Shown here in pieces: positions 42,857 to 54,673 of a stretch of 64,000 nucleotides of DNA (its first letter is position 1; the number at the start of each line of letters is the position of its first letter). The position numbers and the translations under genes were made by a program. The stretch is taken from the NCBI GenBank assembly GCA_047967505.1, contig CM106540.1; one strand, 5' to 3'. Source of the stretch: Dipteris shenzhenensis. Lineage: Eukaryota > Polypodiophyta > Polypodiopsida > Gleicheniales. The notes under the pieces were generated by a model. The model ran no database searches, was not told the origin of the DNA, and was given only the letters and a program-made list of their open reading frames with translations.

Positions 42857-43606
42857 CTAACCTCCCACAGTCTGCCACGAGCTTGGCGATTGCAGCCTAC
42901 TTAACAGGTCTACGCCAGCTAGAGCTACCCAAGTCTCTGCATACGCCCATTTTGGCAACCATATACAGTGCCACACACATTACAAGCTTCACGTAGCGTT
43001 CAACAGCCCTAATGGTTACCCTTGCAACTACTGCTCTTATTCGACAATGGAGTAGCCTTGCTATTACACGATCACCCCAACCTTATTCTACTTCTGTTGC
43101 AGGGGCAAACACACAACCCCTACTCGCATATCGTTGTTCAGTCAAAGGGTAAAGGACCAATATATATGGTCATGGGGTGCCCATTTCTGGAAACTAGCTG
43201 CCATGCGAGCTAATCAACATACATCCTTGCTACTATCCTACGCCACCAGGATTCACAGCCGATGCGGGTGCCCAATGCCGAACAGCCCTAGCGATGGGCA
43301 TTGCCCTAGCAGCCCTAACAATGGGCATTCCCTAGCAGGATTCATAGCTGATGCAGGTGCCCAATGCTGAACCACCCTAGCGATGGGCATTGCCCTAGCA
43401 GGGTTACACGTCAGATGCCGAATGCCAAGAATGCTAGAAATCGATTCCGGGGCCAAGCTGGAGGATTACTGGCCTCGAGGTTGCACACCAGAAAGCAGCC
43501 CGGGACCTCGTCAAGAATGATGCCCATGCCGAAGGGGGAAATGAAACCACCACACCCGGTCCTATGACGATGGAAGATGCTGGATGCGAATCGAGGACAA
43601 CCAAGC
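42857..43606 (+). repeat. Composite repeat module R1, copy d
   Basis: It has R1 landmarks. The segment GATGCGGGTGCCCAATGC, GCGATGGGCATTGCCCTAGC is tandemly duplicated inside it (about 43255-43405). Confidence 0.8.
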
Positions 43607-43879
43607 CCCCTATTGGTAGATTCCCTATCAACTGTGTGTGTGTGTGTGTATGTGTTCGAAAAGAGGCACAAAATTTTGCCATCAGAGACACACGTGCAAA
43701 AATAGTTGAAGGCTCCAATGATCAGCTCCTACATTATGCGTATTGGAATTTGGACACCTATCTAGGCTAGAGAGAGAGAGAGTGTCTGGGAGGGCATGAT
43801 CTTGGCAGAAATTTTGGCATGGGACGGATTCTGGCGGATGTGTATTCTTTTAACGGTCTTACTGTCGACATGTGGCATG

Positions 43880-43916
<37 letters not shown>

Positions 43917-44862
43917 ACCAAAACTGATCAATGAGCTTAAAGCAGATACATAGGTGGAATTTCCACACATACATACATTTGGGGAATTTCCATATGAACT
44001 TCTTTTGGTATCAACATACATATATACATATCTCAACATCATAAGTTCACGAGATTCCTCTGCTTCTATGGTGCTCTTTTAGAACTTATGTGAGGATGCT
44101 TTTTTATTTAAGGCAGAACCTCAGTCTTCTACCAAAAGAAGTTCAGATGTGCGTGTTTTGTTTGAATCCGCTCCTATCTGTAACATTGTAGGACTGGAGT
44201 CGGTCATACTTTCAAATAATGGACTAGTTTTTGCAAATTGACGTTGCGGATATGGACTTACTGTACTTAGCCTACCATGAAGAGTATGGAAATGCTTTAC
44301 TTTTATGTAACGTTTTATTAAGTCATCCTTTTGGATATTAAGTGTCTATGATTTCCTAGTGAGTACTGTAGTCTTCTTCTTTACATAGTCCATACTAACA
44401 CATACCTCCTTGCAAACTCGGGTGGCCGTGAACAATATTATGGTTGCGTTAGAGAGCAAGTATGTTTGAACATCAATACTTCCCCACAAAACTTAACATG
44501 TGTAGGTTTGTTAAGCCAAATAATCCAAATGGTGCAAGTGTGCTAGAAAACTGGTTAAAGTGATACTGAGCCTGATGTTACTCGATAACAATACTATTGA
44601 AACCCTTACCATAGAACGAGTCACTCTTCCTTTGCAACCAAACCATCTTTCTTAAGGGTGGCAAACAATGCTCAACGCATACATGATTATTAGGCAAATC
44701 TATCATCTTCGTGATGTAAGCACACTCACATGGTGCACGGTCTAAACCTTAACAACTGCTAACTTATCAACCATTAACATTTACATCATCTATACAAAAT
44801 AAAATAAGGGATTAGCAGCATGCAAAATAGATCTTGACTCCCTCCGTATAGCCCTATATCAC
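43607..44862. other. Spacer with small microsatellites
   Basis: It contains (TG)n near 43633-43650 and (GA)n near 43882-43912. CCTCTGCTTCTATGGTGCTC at 44057 is one of three dispersed copies. No gene is recognised. Confidence 0.5.
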
Positions 44863-45162
44863 TTGGTAGTGACTCTTGTAATGTGTTGTTTGCACGACAT
44901 CGCAATAACCAGACACATGGAGTTTGATGTCAAACGCCACACTGTGATGTCTATACAAGGTGTTGTAGAGGGTATTCAAATTTTTTGGATGGAAGAGGTT
45001 GACTGTTCGCAAAATTTTGAAATCAAAGTAGCAGAAATAAATAGAATACAAGATCTAGAAGAGTATGAATCATTGCGAGAGACCCAGAGCGCAATGGAAG
45101 AATATGAGAGGTGCCAGGCGGAAGTGAACGAATGGCTCAAGAGCCGCAGAGCCATGGGGTGA
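44863..45162 (+). CDS. Uncharacterised 99-aa ORF
   Basis: This is an open 99-codon frame. The C-terminal half is charged and helix-prone (KVAEINRIQDLEEYESLRET, MEEYERCQAEVNEWLKSRR). No known domain is visible. It lies next to two degenerate transposon-like genes and may be an exon of one. Confidence 0.3.
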   Translation: MVVTLVMCCLHDIAITRHMEFDVKRHTVMSIQGVVEGIQIFWMEEVDCSQNFEIKVAEINRIQDLEEYESLRETQSAMEEYERCQAEVNEWLKSRRAMG

Positions 45163-45321
45163 GAAGAGTACTAATTCTCATTGCGAGTCTATCCCCTACC
45201 AATGTAATATGTATTTGCAACAATGAAAACAATGTATATTGACAACAAGCATTGATGATTAATTTAAAAAAAGTTAGTGGTACACAACACCACTGAGTCA
45301 TTTGTATGCAAAATTTGTCCT

Positions 45322-46306
45322 TCAATTAGCATTCTCTGTTACAATAAGCAATTTTACATTCCGAGTTTGAAGACGAGAGTGCCTGGTTTTAGTAATTACT
45401 TCAAGGGAAAATATGGGAATCGCCCATAATTGTGTTTCTCTCCACGCGCCTGGGAACCTTTCTACTCTCGATGTAGAACACAAACTCATGTGGCAAGTCT
45501 TATTTGAGAAAGGCTTGTCATGGTGTTTGTGTTCAGAACGGTTAAAAGCCTCCCTTCCGAGTATATGTCTAGTAATAGAGGCTTGTTTTGTGGAACAAAA
45601 GCCAAGTCTTGGTCCAATGGAACAAGCTCTCCATTTACAGAGTGATAATGGAAGGTTGTTAGAAAGTTCATAGACCCAACCACGTACTTGCAAACTAAGT
45701 GGGGTGAGAGAGCCCCAGCCAGACGGCGTGCTTGGTTCTGGGTACTTCGCGTCAAAGAAGAATACACCGTTGTCTACAAGCTCTTTATGCTTACTGCCTT
45801 TGTACATCTGTTCACCCAAAAATGCGTGGTAGCAATAAAAAATGCCAGTGATGCTTTCAATGGGCTGCCAGTTCATCCTGTTTGATGGGTAAATGTCTGC
45901 AAGTCACCATTTAAAAGCTTCACACGTAGCCTTGTCTTCACTACAGTAAAAACACAAGAAAACTCAAACACAATAAAATGCATTAGCTATTTACTTACAG
46001 TTCGGTCGATAACAAGGCCAGCTAGGAGGATATGTTTGCAGCCTTAGTTCCATATGGTGGAAAGCGTGCTGTATCAAAACCTCCGTCAAGTGAGAGTTAT
46101 TTTTGCACACCTTGAACTCTTTCACTTGCCCCTCGAAGGATTCTAAAAACTCGTTGGCATTCTTCCTCTTCCTTCTCCTGGTTTGCAATAGTACCCAGCT
46201 CCCAACTGTTATCTTTGAGGGTATCTATGACTCATCATCTGTGTTGTAGTTGTTGAATACTATTATAGCATCAATACTGCTACGAGGTTTTCTTGACGTA
46301 CTCATT
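45322..46306 (-). pseudogene. Degenerate intron-containing gene, unrecognised
   Basis: The start is MSTSRKPRSSIDAIIVFNNY at 46306, followed by a stop at DDES. The frame then continues with RRRKRKNANEFLESFEGQV and ELRLQTYPPSW to a good donor (AACT|GTAAGT, about 45998). An acceptor (TTTTTACTGTAG, about 45943) opens a second exon with EDKATCEAFKW, a TGA, then LADIYPSNRMNWQPIES and FYCYHAFLGEQMYKGSK. After about 45735 two frames both look coding, suggesting another shift. I know no family for it. It faces the gene at 46643-48177, so the two may be the pair of genes of an old DNA transposon. Confidence 0.4.
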
Positions 46307-46642
46307 CTGTGATAGAAATAACTTACAAAAAGGTATAAAGATTAGGAAAGTCGTGAGCTGAGATGGTGAGAAACTTCGGAAACAGGTGAATAGTAAGAGG
46401 ACTGGTAAGTGCTAGCAGTAAAATTTGGGAGGAAAGTGTAAGCTTTCAAGCATATTTTGAGAGGGAAGCTCATTAAGCTCTCTTTCAATCACTGGTCAGT
46501 GCTTGAAATGATCTTGTGTACTTGAGAGTCAGTCGGCCATATTTGTTATGGTGTCCTTCTCCTGATTGGTCAAGCGCCACTCTCTCTCTAGAACTAAAAG
46601 GCCTAAAAATGAGTCCATATTTTGCCTAATGCTTCCTAGGGA

Positions 46643-48177
46643 CTATGCCATGCCTGTAGGGAAGAAGCTGTGGTCTAGGGAGGAGCAAGAGGAATTTAGG
46701 GAACAAGGTAAAAAAAGGGCTAAATCTATGGTGTGATCTGGCTCTACAAGAGATTGCAGATGCAGTTAGGCAGCAAGACATTGTATTTGAATGTGATAAG
46801 GCAGGGCAGGAAAGAATATGAGGCATTCTACGGCATTGTTTGGGATTCCTTGAAGTCATTGAAGTACTACAAATATATTCTTGTGCTGCCAATGTAGGTA
46901 TGTGTTACTTGTGTCATAGTTCTCTATATTGTCCAAAGCATGCACACATAACATTTTCTTATAAAGTATGTATTGTCTGCACAAGATTTAGCCCACATAA
47001 CTTTTTAGCCAGGATGAGTGATAATCCTAAATTTTGTTTTGTTTCACACATTTCAGGTCTAAGACAGAAGACAAGAAAGACCAAACTTAGTGCATGAGGA
47101 CATTAACGAGTTCTACTTCATAGCATCCGAACACATTTTTGACAACGCAAAGGGGGAGCGAAGAAAGTTCCGGTTGTGTAAAGAAAAAATATACATTTTT
47201 GCCATTACTCAAATTCTAGGAACAAATCGTAAAGTTCTACGATATGAATCCAAGAGGTAAATCACATCATTTCACATGAACCACTATGCCATTTACGTAG
47301 TTCCAACACAGAGTTACAAATGTATCCATCCTTTCTGTGTAGAGGATCCAATACTTCCGTTCTATTTGAAGATGGACGAATGTGAAATAAAGAAGGGCCA
47401 AAAGATGGAGCGCGTAAATTTGGTGCTGATGACAGGCAGCTTAATGAACATGAAAACATCAATGGTTAAGGACAACCCTTCACTTTTTGGCATCTAGTTG
47501 AAAGAAGATACGTGGTGGCTGGTTGCATTCCAAGTGCCCAAGGAAAACCACGCCGTCTTATCTTGGGTCTTCTCATTCTCCGACCTTCCAGCAATCATAG
47601 AGCATCAGCTTGCTGGGGAGAAGCTGTATGTTGATGGTGTGGGAGAGTTTGCCATACATTGGCATATCTTAGCTGATCTTAAGACAACCAAATGTCTTGG
47701 TCACTGTGAGCAGGGGCCTAGAGCCAAGTATTGTTGTCCCTTCTGCAAGGTTTAGTGCAAAATACAGAAGAATACAAATGAGAGTGAATAGATAAGAGAC
47801 TATATATCAGTGGATTACACATAGCCACCGAACCGTGACAAGGAAAGCACAAGTTCCAACGACGAGGACTGCATCTGGGATCCCATATTGCCCTACCCCT
47901 TACAAATATTCATTTTTGCACATTACATGCAGAGATGCAGATCATAGACAAGCTTCTCCACCTGCATAGAAATTATGCAAACACTATGCCAAACATCAAA
48001 ACTGTTATTCGGAACATTGACCAAATGTTCAACACAATGGGTGCATGTGGAGGAAACACCCGCATAGGTAAAGACGTTCTGCTTTTAGGCAAAACACAAG
48101 ATGTCCCGAGCAAAGTGAGCATTGGTGGTGTGAAGTGTAAACACTTTCTAGCCCCTTTATCAAGCAAATCATATTGA
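46643..48177 (+). pseudogene. Degenerate transposase-like gene with a CPFC motif
   Basis: Coding-like pieces in order are: KKLWSREEQEEFREQGKKR and (after a shift) EYEAFYGIVWDSLKSLKYYK; an intron ending TTTCAG at about 47057; HEDINEFYFIASEHIFDNAK and EKIYIFAITQIL; a stop at about 47260; CIHPFCVEDPILPFYLKMDE; a stop near 47495; and KEDTWWLVAFQVP, FAIHWHILADLKTTK, RAKYCCPFCK. A donor (TGCAAG|GT, about 47750) and an acceptor (TTACATGCAG, about 47931) lead to MQIIDKLLHLHRNYANTMP, ending at 48177. The ADLKT Asp followed by a C-P-x-C pair recalls the core of several eukaryotic DDE transposases with inserted zinc ligands. The family is not identified. At least three lesions make it non-functional. 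Confidence 0.4.
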
Positions 48178-48389
48178 ATATGAGGGCACAGATGCCAGAA
48201 AATCACGGGAATCTGCAGTCCTCTGCTTCTATGGTGCTCTTCAACATCTGACTGCATGTGCTATATATATATATATATAAGCCGTTGTACGATATCATAT
48301 CCTTCTTCATCACAAAATCTAGTCGAAGTTGATTCGTGTACGCACACGTCTAGTATTGCCAGGATGTGCTGCCATTCCAAGGGTTCAAA

Positions 48390-49260
48390 CTCTAGTTCCG
48401 GAAACGGTTACGGCACATAAGCCTCATCCTTGGCCTATCCATATCACACTCCTCTCTCTGGAGACTACCACATTCAAATGCACCACACATCCAAAGATGT
48501 GTTTTAGCATTCATCCATGCAGGTAGCTCAGTTTCAGCCTTGGTGGTCGAATCAAAATCTTGGACCGATGTCCGAGCTACATCTTGATATCTATGATCCT
48601 TCAGGTTTATTCGAGTAGTCACATCCGTTTGCCGTAGATATATATAGTCATAACCCCAGTCCTGAATTATTTTGAGCTGTCACATAAACAGTCATCCGAA
48701 TATGATGTCGTACATGGGTTTCTTCCCAAAATCCACTATGGCAAAGGTGTGTTCATACTCAATCCCACACATGAATAACAACAATGTGTTCGAGCATTCC
48801 TAGTGGCCTTCAATATAGCCGTCTGCTAATTGAAGTTTCATCCTTGTCTTACGGATTGTTGGCTTACCCCAAGCCTCCCAAATCCGCTTGGTGGCAATGG
48901 CCACTCCGGCTCCACTATCAAGAATTGCCATTGTTTTCACATTGGCATACTCTACTGGGAAGAGGGTATTTCCATCCTCGCCTTCACAATAATCACCGAC
49001 TTTGTTGACTGGCACTGGTCGCACAATCTTACTTGGTTTTCCACCTCTTTCATCTCGTTTCTTAAGGATTTTAGGCCATCCTTAACCCCCATCTTTTCCA
49101 ACGACTTGCCTACTCCTTTCCACATGTGAGGTTTAAGCTTCAAGAGTTCTGCCAGAGTGACGGTACAACGTATCGATGTCAACAGTAACTCTTGAATACT
49201 TATGGAACTTCCCACTGGAGATGTAGATCTCCATTGAGAGGGTAATTTTTTGATCTCATA
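48390..49260 (-). pseudogene. Retropepsin-type protease fragment of a Ty3-like element
   Basis: Reading leftward: TVTLAELLKLKPHMWKGV, then (after a shift near 49020) VEYANVKTMAILDSGAGVAI with the aspartic-protease D-S-G triad, WEAWGKPTIRK and MKLQLADGYIEG. Then PMYDIIFG, a TGA, LFM, a stop, and QLKIIQDWGYDYIYLR with ITRINL-like text. This is the order of stand-alone retropepsin ORFs in plant retroelements. At least two stops and one shift are present. Confidence 0.6.
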
Positions 49261-49456
49261 TTCCGACGTATGAGGGTAATGTCTTTAGCGTTTCAGCTTT
49301 GGAGTCATATGTTTTTTCCGATCCCTTATCACCATAGAGTGACCCCAACTCATGATCTAGCAATGGATGATCTAGGTCAATCTCTATGATTGGAGCTGAC
49401 TGTAAAGTCATGCTTCCCTCATTGGCTTGTGTTACTGGTGGGCCACTGGCCTTCTA

Positions 49457-49964
49457 CTACCAATATCGTTTTGTTTTTAAGGGTAAGCTTGCTTGCTTGT
49501 TCATTTGCCATTGACAGAGGAGTCGGAACTTCCTCTTTTGCATAATCATTATAGGCAATTCAGGTATTTCAATTGATTCTCTCAAGGGTACACTAACTGG
49601 TTTTATCAAGGATTGAGCTGTCTCAATGAGTTTTTTACACAGCTCAAAGCCAAGGACAGGGTCTGGGTGTAATTTGCTTCGTTCTTCTAGTGTTTCACCT
49701 GGCTTCAAAGGAGCTTCAACTTGAGCATCTAAAGTTTCAAATTTCTTGTTCACCAGGATAGATCCTGATGTCTTTTCCCACCTCTATCTTGTGGCTTAGC
49801 CGGCCTTGGTTTTGCCTCCTTAGAAGTCTGTATGACTTGATCTTCATCTGAAGTGCCTTGAGCTTTGGTGAGCTCCTTCTGCTTGCGTTTCCTCTCTTGG
49901 CGCACTCACGGTAGGCTTTCCAAGAGCCTCGTCTAGACTTCTTTCTTTGAGACGTGGTTTCCAC
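49457..49964 (-). pseudogene. Possible gag-side remnant of the same element
   Basis: Two short frames, METTSQRKKSRRGSWKAYRE (49964) and KKFETLDAQVEAPLKPGETL (49753), lie just upstream of the protease fragment on its strand. The sequence is lysine-rich and proline-bearing, as in gag linkers. The evidence is only position and composition. Confidence 0.25.
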
Positions 49965-50461
49965 CTTTGTCTATTGATCAATCTCTTTTTCCTTCATTTG
50001 ATTTTTCTTTTGAGCTCTTGTGACCACTCTCATAGGTACAACCTGAAACCAAAAAGGTATTTCTTTCACACACAAATACACCACTTAATCAATTGGAGAA
50101 GAAGAACACAATCACTCCTTGAAAACAACACTAGACTGGGTACATCTCCCCCCCCTAGATGAGTGACTCACGCTTCCTCATTTAGAGTATTTATGATATT
50201 TCATAAAAGCACCAAGGAGCCAAAATTATCCCTCTCATCCAAAAATGAGGGATTTGCTTTACATAGCCATCTTAGGGCCCAAAATGAATTATGTCCACAA
50301 CAAAATATATTGCTCAAACTTGCAATAATAAAACAAATACAAAATTGGCCCATGGCCATATATAATGCGCTGTGCGACACCTCGATCGGTACCCTCGCTC
50401 TAACTCCAACCCTCGCTATGAGTTCCATCACCTGTACTCAAGCCGCCAATTTCATTAGTTA
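49965..50461. other. Spacer, nothing recognised
   Basis: No ORF of interest and no LTR matching the Ty3 LTR at 54674 were seen. Confidence 0.4.
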
Positions 50462-50875
50462 TTAACAATCGATTGAACGAATCCCCGAATCAACCGATCC
50501 CAACATAACCGCGCTCACATTCCAGAAATTACTGCAAAACTTCGAATCTCGATCAGACACTATAATCTTTGGCAAGCCATGATGAACAAAGATATGCTTG
50601 ATGAATAAATGTGCAGCTTGCTGAGCTGTTAAAGTCTTCTTGCATGGGATGAAATAAGCTTGCTTACTAAAGCGATCTATTATCATCCAAATCATATCTT
50701 TTTGATTCGCTGTAGTAGGAAAACCTGTTATGAAATCCATAGGTATTTGTTCCCAAGGTTGCGTAGCAATAGGCAAAGGCATAAGCAATCCTGGGGTCTT
50801 TCCTTTGTAACTCTTGATCTTTTGACAAGTGATCCATTCGGCGAAAAACTTAGCCACATCTTTTCTTATAGTAGG
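50462..50875 (-). pseudogene. Ty3 integrase core, truncated
   Basis: AKFFAEWITCQKIKSYKG continues the zinc domain. IPMDFITGFP carries the first catalytic Asp and IIVSDRDSKFCSNFW the second. Sequence after SNFW is unrelated, so the catalytic Glu is absent. A TGA follows the upstream REFH, where Trp is expected. Confidence 0.8.
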
Positions 50876-51378
50876 TCAATGAAATTCTCTTGCTATCACT
50901 TGTAAAGTGGCAGTCACTCCCCTATGTCCCATATATGGTGGTTGGTGCATTTCCTCCATTACAATTTGTCTAAAGGGTCGAGTGATGCATAATTTCTTTT
51001 GATAAAAGAGGTATCCATCATTGCATGAATAGTCTAACATAGGATTCCAATTGTTATTCTCTAATTTTTTCCATATATTGGAGAAGTCTGTATCCCCTTG
51101 ATAAGAGTTCTTCATACCTTCGAAAGGCTGGGTCTCTACAGTAGTGATGTGATTAATACTTGGCTTTCTGCTAAGAGCATCAGCAACTACATTTTCCTTT
51201 CCAGGTTGATACTGAATCATGGGCTGAAAACTCTGAATAAATGATGCCCACTTGATGTGTCTATCGGATATTAGTGGCTGAGTCAACAAATGCTTGATAC
51301 TTTGCTGATCGGTTTTGATAAGAAACTCAGCTCCAACCAAATAATGTTTCCACATTCGTAAAGCATGCACAACAGCGG
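50876..51378 (-). pseudogene. Ty3 RNase H C-terminus and integrase zinc finger
   Basis: VHALRMWKHYLVGAEFLIKT ends RNase H. The linker follows, then MEEMHQPPYMGHRGVTATLQ of the H2C2 integrase finger. It is joined out of frame to the upstream ORF: the expected STYDKEL block is present only in another frame near 51385. Confidence 0.8.
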
Positions 51379-52032
51379 TTAATTCTTTATCATATGTACT
51401 ATAATTGCATTTGCTGGTTTTAATTTTCGGCTCTCATATGCTATTGGATGTCCATCTTGCATAAGTACGGCTCCAATTCCATATCCACTAGCATCGGTTA
51501 CAACTACAAAGAATGGTCTAGAGAAATCGGGTAGTTGCAACACAGGAGCTTGTGTAAGAGCTTCTTTCAAAGCTGTAAAAGATTTATCTTGACGCTCAAT
51601 CCATAAGAAATGCTTAGCTTTTCTAAGAAGGTCTGTCAATGGATGTGCAATGTATGCGAAATTCTTGACAAACTTTCCATAAAAGCTACACAATCCCAAG
51701 AATGATCTTAATTCATGTATATCTCGGGGTTTAGGCCATGTGACTATGCACTCAATCTTCTTTGGATCTACTCGAATCCTATTGACGGATACAATGTGAC
51801 CCAAATACTCTATCTGATCTTGAAAGAAACTGCTCTTTTCAGAGTTTATGTACAATTGATTTTCTTTCAAGAGTGAAAAGACTAGCTTCAGATGTTCCTG
51901 ATGCTCTTCAACGTCTCTGCTAAACACCAGAATATCATCGAAAAATACTACCACACAACTTTGGTGTTTAAGAAAGATTCGGTTCATCATTCTACTAAAA
52001 GTAGCTGGAGCATTAGTTAGCCCAAAAGGCAT
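51379..52032 (-). pseudogene. Ty3 reverse transcriptase, C-terminal half, with RNase H start
   Basis: MPFGLTNAPATFSRMMNRIF and VVFFDDILVFS carry the catalytic Asp pair of the palm. YLGHIVSVNRIRVDPKK and FLGLCSFYGKFVKNFA form the thumb side, and VVVTDASGYGIGAVLMQ opens RNase H. It ends by frameshift at VHMIKN. Confidence 0.85.
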
Positions 52033-52034
52033 AA

Positions 52035-52547
52035 CTAGGAACTCATAATGTCCCGTTTGAGTTCTGAAGGCAGTCTCAAAAGATCATCAATACTAGGGAT
52101 TGGATATTTGTTCTTCACTGTGATTTTGTTTATTGCACGATAGTCTACGCACATTCGATAGGTTCCACTTTTCTTTTTGACTAATAAGAGAGGTGCTCCA
52201 TAAGGAGAACTGCTGGGTTTTATCAATCCTCTCTCTATCAATTCCTCCACTTGCTTTTGAATTTCCTTTTGTTCTAGCTGATTGACTCTATAAGGAGCTT
52301 TGCAAGGTGGAGTATTGCCCGGTAGGATTTCTATCCTATGATCTTTAGGTCGAGAACATGGTAGTCCAGGCGGTAAATCTTCTAAGAAACAATCAAAAAT
52401 TTGAGAAAGAAACTTTTGGTGTATAGGCTTAGTGTTTGGCTGAGTAGCTCTTACCGTATTCACCAAAATCAAATATGTCTTCTCACGTTTTCTAATTGCT
52501 CTTTTGGCTTGTGTGTGGTTGAGTAAAGGACTGATCTCAGGTCTCAT
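52035..52547 (-). pseudogene. Ty3 protease-RT linker and RT N-terminus
   Basis: [20 protein letters not shown] and [20 protein letters not shown], then [20 protein letters not shown] and SIDDLL. The segment with the first palm Asp (usual pattern D-L-x-x-G-Y-x-Q) is deleted. DDLL is followed directly, out of frame, by [14 protein letters not shown]. Confidence 0.85.
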
Positions 52548-53220
52548 TGAGCATTCCTAAGATGATGTCCACTCCCTGCAGGGGTGCCACTAGAAAGTAT
52601 CGTGTATCCTTGTAGGGTTTGATTGTGATTTCAAGATTCTTGACTTCTCTAGTATAATTGTACTTTGTTTTGGTAAAAGCAACTTTGACCTTATAGTTAG
52701 ATGGGAAAGACTCTAGGTTTAGCTTTGCTAAGGTTCTTTCCGAAATGAAATCATGAGTACTACCATCATCATGCAGAATAACAACCTCTTTGCCATTAAT
52801 GAAACCTTTCATCTTTAGAAGAGCATGACAATTATACTTACCTCCCTCTTGCTTGGCTGCTTCATCGTCAATCATGAGCACCTTCGCCGTTGGGGTCTTC
52901 TTTCTTTCAGGACACTCAGTGGCTATGTGTCCCACCTTGTTGCACTTGAAACACCTTATTTCTTTCTTTGGAAAATTCCCACCATTTGGCTTCGAAGAAG
53001 AATCTGTCTTTTGTGGAACAAAGCCATTTTTAGATGTAAAGAAGGGCTTTTTATCAAATCTCTTTTTCTTGTGGAAGGGTACATGCCATCCCAAATCTTT
53101 CCCTTCTTTTGGGATCCCATTCTTCCTTTCACAATTCATTGCAAGAGAAATTGCTGAGCTCAGTGAGCGAGGATGAAACATGTTAATCTCGGCTCTCAAC
53201 TTAGACTTTAGACCTGCCAC
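52548..53220 (-). pseudogene. Ty3 nucleocapsid and protease
   Basis: It carries the CCHC knuckle CFKCNKVGHIATEC and a protease signature ILHDDGSTHDFIS, where the usual D-S-G or D-T-G is D-D-G. It is joined to gag by a frameshift near 53215. Confidence 0.8.
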
Positions 53221-53851
53221 ACTTTATGCGTTGATCTCGCTCATTAACTTTCTCTAAGGACTGTAATTGGATCAACGTTTGCCAAAATCTATCAGTATAT
53301 GCGGAGATTGTTTCCTTATTGAACTGCCTGAAAGTATCCCACTGTTGTCTAGCTTTTGCTTTGAAATGTGAGGGAAGGAAATCTCTCTTGATGAGCTTTT
53401 GAAAAGACTTCCAAGATTTTGGTCGCCTTTTACTGTGCTTAGTGATGTTCCACCAAAGTGCAACACTCTCTACTAAATGATTTGCAGCACATTTAATCTT
53501 AACTTCTTCAGAGAATTTCTCCCCTGAAAAATAATCATCTAGCTGACTGATCCAAGACAAGATAGTGCGTGCTTCTTTCTTTCGATCAAAATTTTGAAAT
53601 GAGAAATCTTTTGTACTTATCTTACTCTTCTTCCTCGAATTTTGTGCTCTCAGTGTGGCTTTGACTGTCCTGATAATAGTATCATCATCGGAATCATCGT
53701 TGGATGACTCATCGTCAGATGAATGTCTCTTTCTTTTCTTACCATTGATTTTCTTTTCTAATCTCTCCCTATACTCACTCTCATCAGCCAACTGTGCCTG
53801 AAGTGCGTCTAACTGCTCTTGGAGCGTGGGTGGTTGTGGCTGATGCGCCAT
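53201..53851 (-). CDS. Ty3 gag
   Basis: The product is 216 aa from MAHQPQPPTLQEQL. An N-terminal coiled stretch and an acidic-serine linker (SSDDESSNDDSDDD) precede the capsid region: ARTILSWISQLDDYF, HLVESVALWWNI and AYTDRFWQTLIQLQ (PF03732-like). It is open throughout but loses frame at its 3' end. Confidence 0.8.
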   Translation of the reverse strand: MAHQPQPPTLQEQLDALQAQLADESEYRERLEKKINGKKRKRHSSDDESSNDDSDDDTIIRTVKATLRAQNSRKKSKISTKDFSFQNFDRKKEARTILSWISQLDDYFSGEKFSEEVKIKCAANHLVESVALWWNITKHSKRRPKSWKSFQKLIKRDFLPSHFKAKARQQWDTFRQFNKETISAYTDRFWQTLIQLQSLEKVNERDQRIKCGRSKV

Positions 53852-54652
53852 GATAATGCGATAAGTACAAATAAAGCAGAACCGAGGAAAAATAAAGATA
53901 TTAAGTGTATGAGAATTAAACGGATGAAATAAAGATGTGATTCAAGTGTATGGTAAGACAACGGATGGCGGAAGATACTACATGATGTGCATCGCCAGGT
54001 GTGCATCGCGATTTGCTAACGTCATCATGTGCATCGCAATGTACTAAACTGAGTGAATTGTGGAAAAAAACTAGAATTCCAGAATGCAAATCTATTTCAA
54101 GCAAAGATGCACCACATCATACCCATCTCATACATATAAAAACTTCACAATTTGGAGATGTTTTAAGAATTCAAAACTCAAATGGTGCAATACAACAACT
54201 TTTTACATTTTTTCAATTTTCACTTGCGTTTTTGCACAAGGGGAATGGATTTTTGGACTTCTATGGTTTCTCCTAACCTACTCTATCCTACCTATGCTAT
54301 GAAACAAAAACAAACACAAATGAAATGCTCCAAGAGCTATTTGGGTGGGTGTTCAAGATGTCATAAAAGTCATGTCATGAACTTTTATACATCTGATATG
54401 ACACAAACACTCTACCACATGCATAGACTCAACCTAAAGTTCTTATGCACATGTATCTACTCTACCCAAATGCTTCGAACTAAGGGCAAGCTTCCCTTGC
54501 TCTCTTGGAAGACTACGAATCTCCAACCGCAACTTCCACCCACATCCAAATGTAGGATTTGAAGCAATGTGACTCTAGGTTTGCATCTAGAGGGTCTCCA
54601 ATTTAAAGACAAGACATAGGGGAAAGTACATCCCACCTAGTTTAGGTATCTA

Positions 54653-54671
54653 GTCCCTGACAATGGCACCA
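54653..54671 (-). other. Ty3 primer-binding site
   Basis: Minus-strand TGGTGCCATTGTCAGGGAC begins two bases inside the 5' LTR. It is of the TGGYGCC type found in plant Ty3 elements. Confidence 0.75.
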
Positions 54672-54673
54672 AA

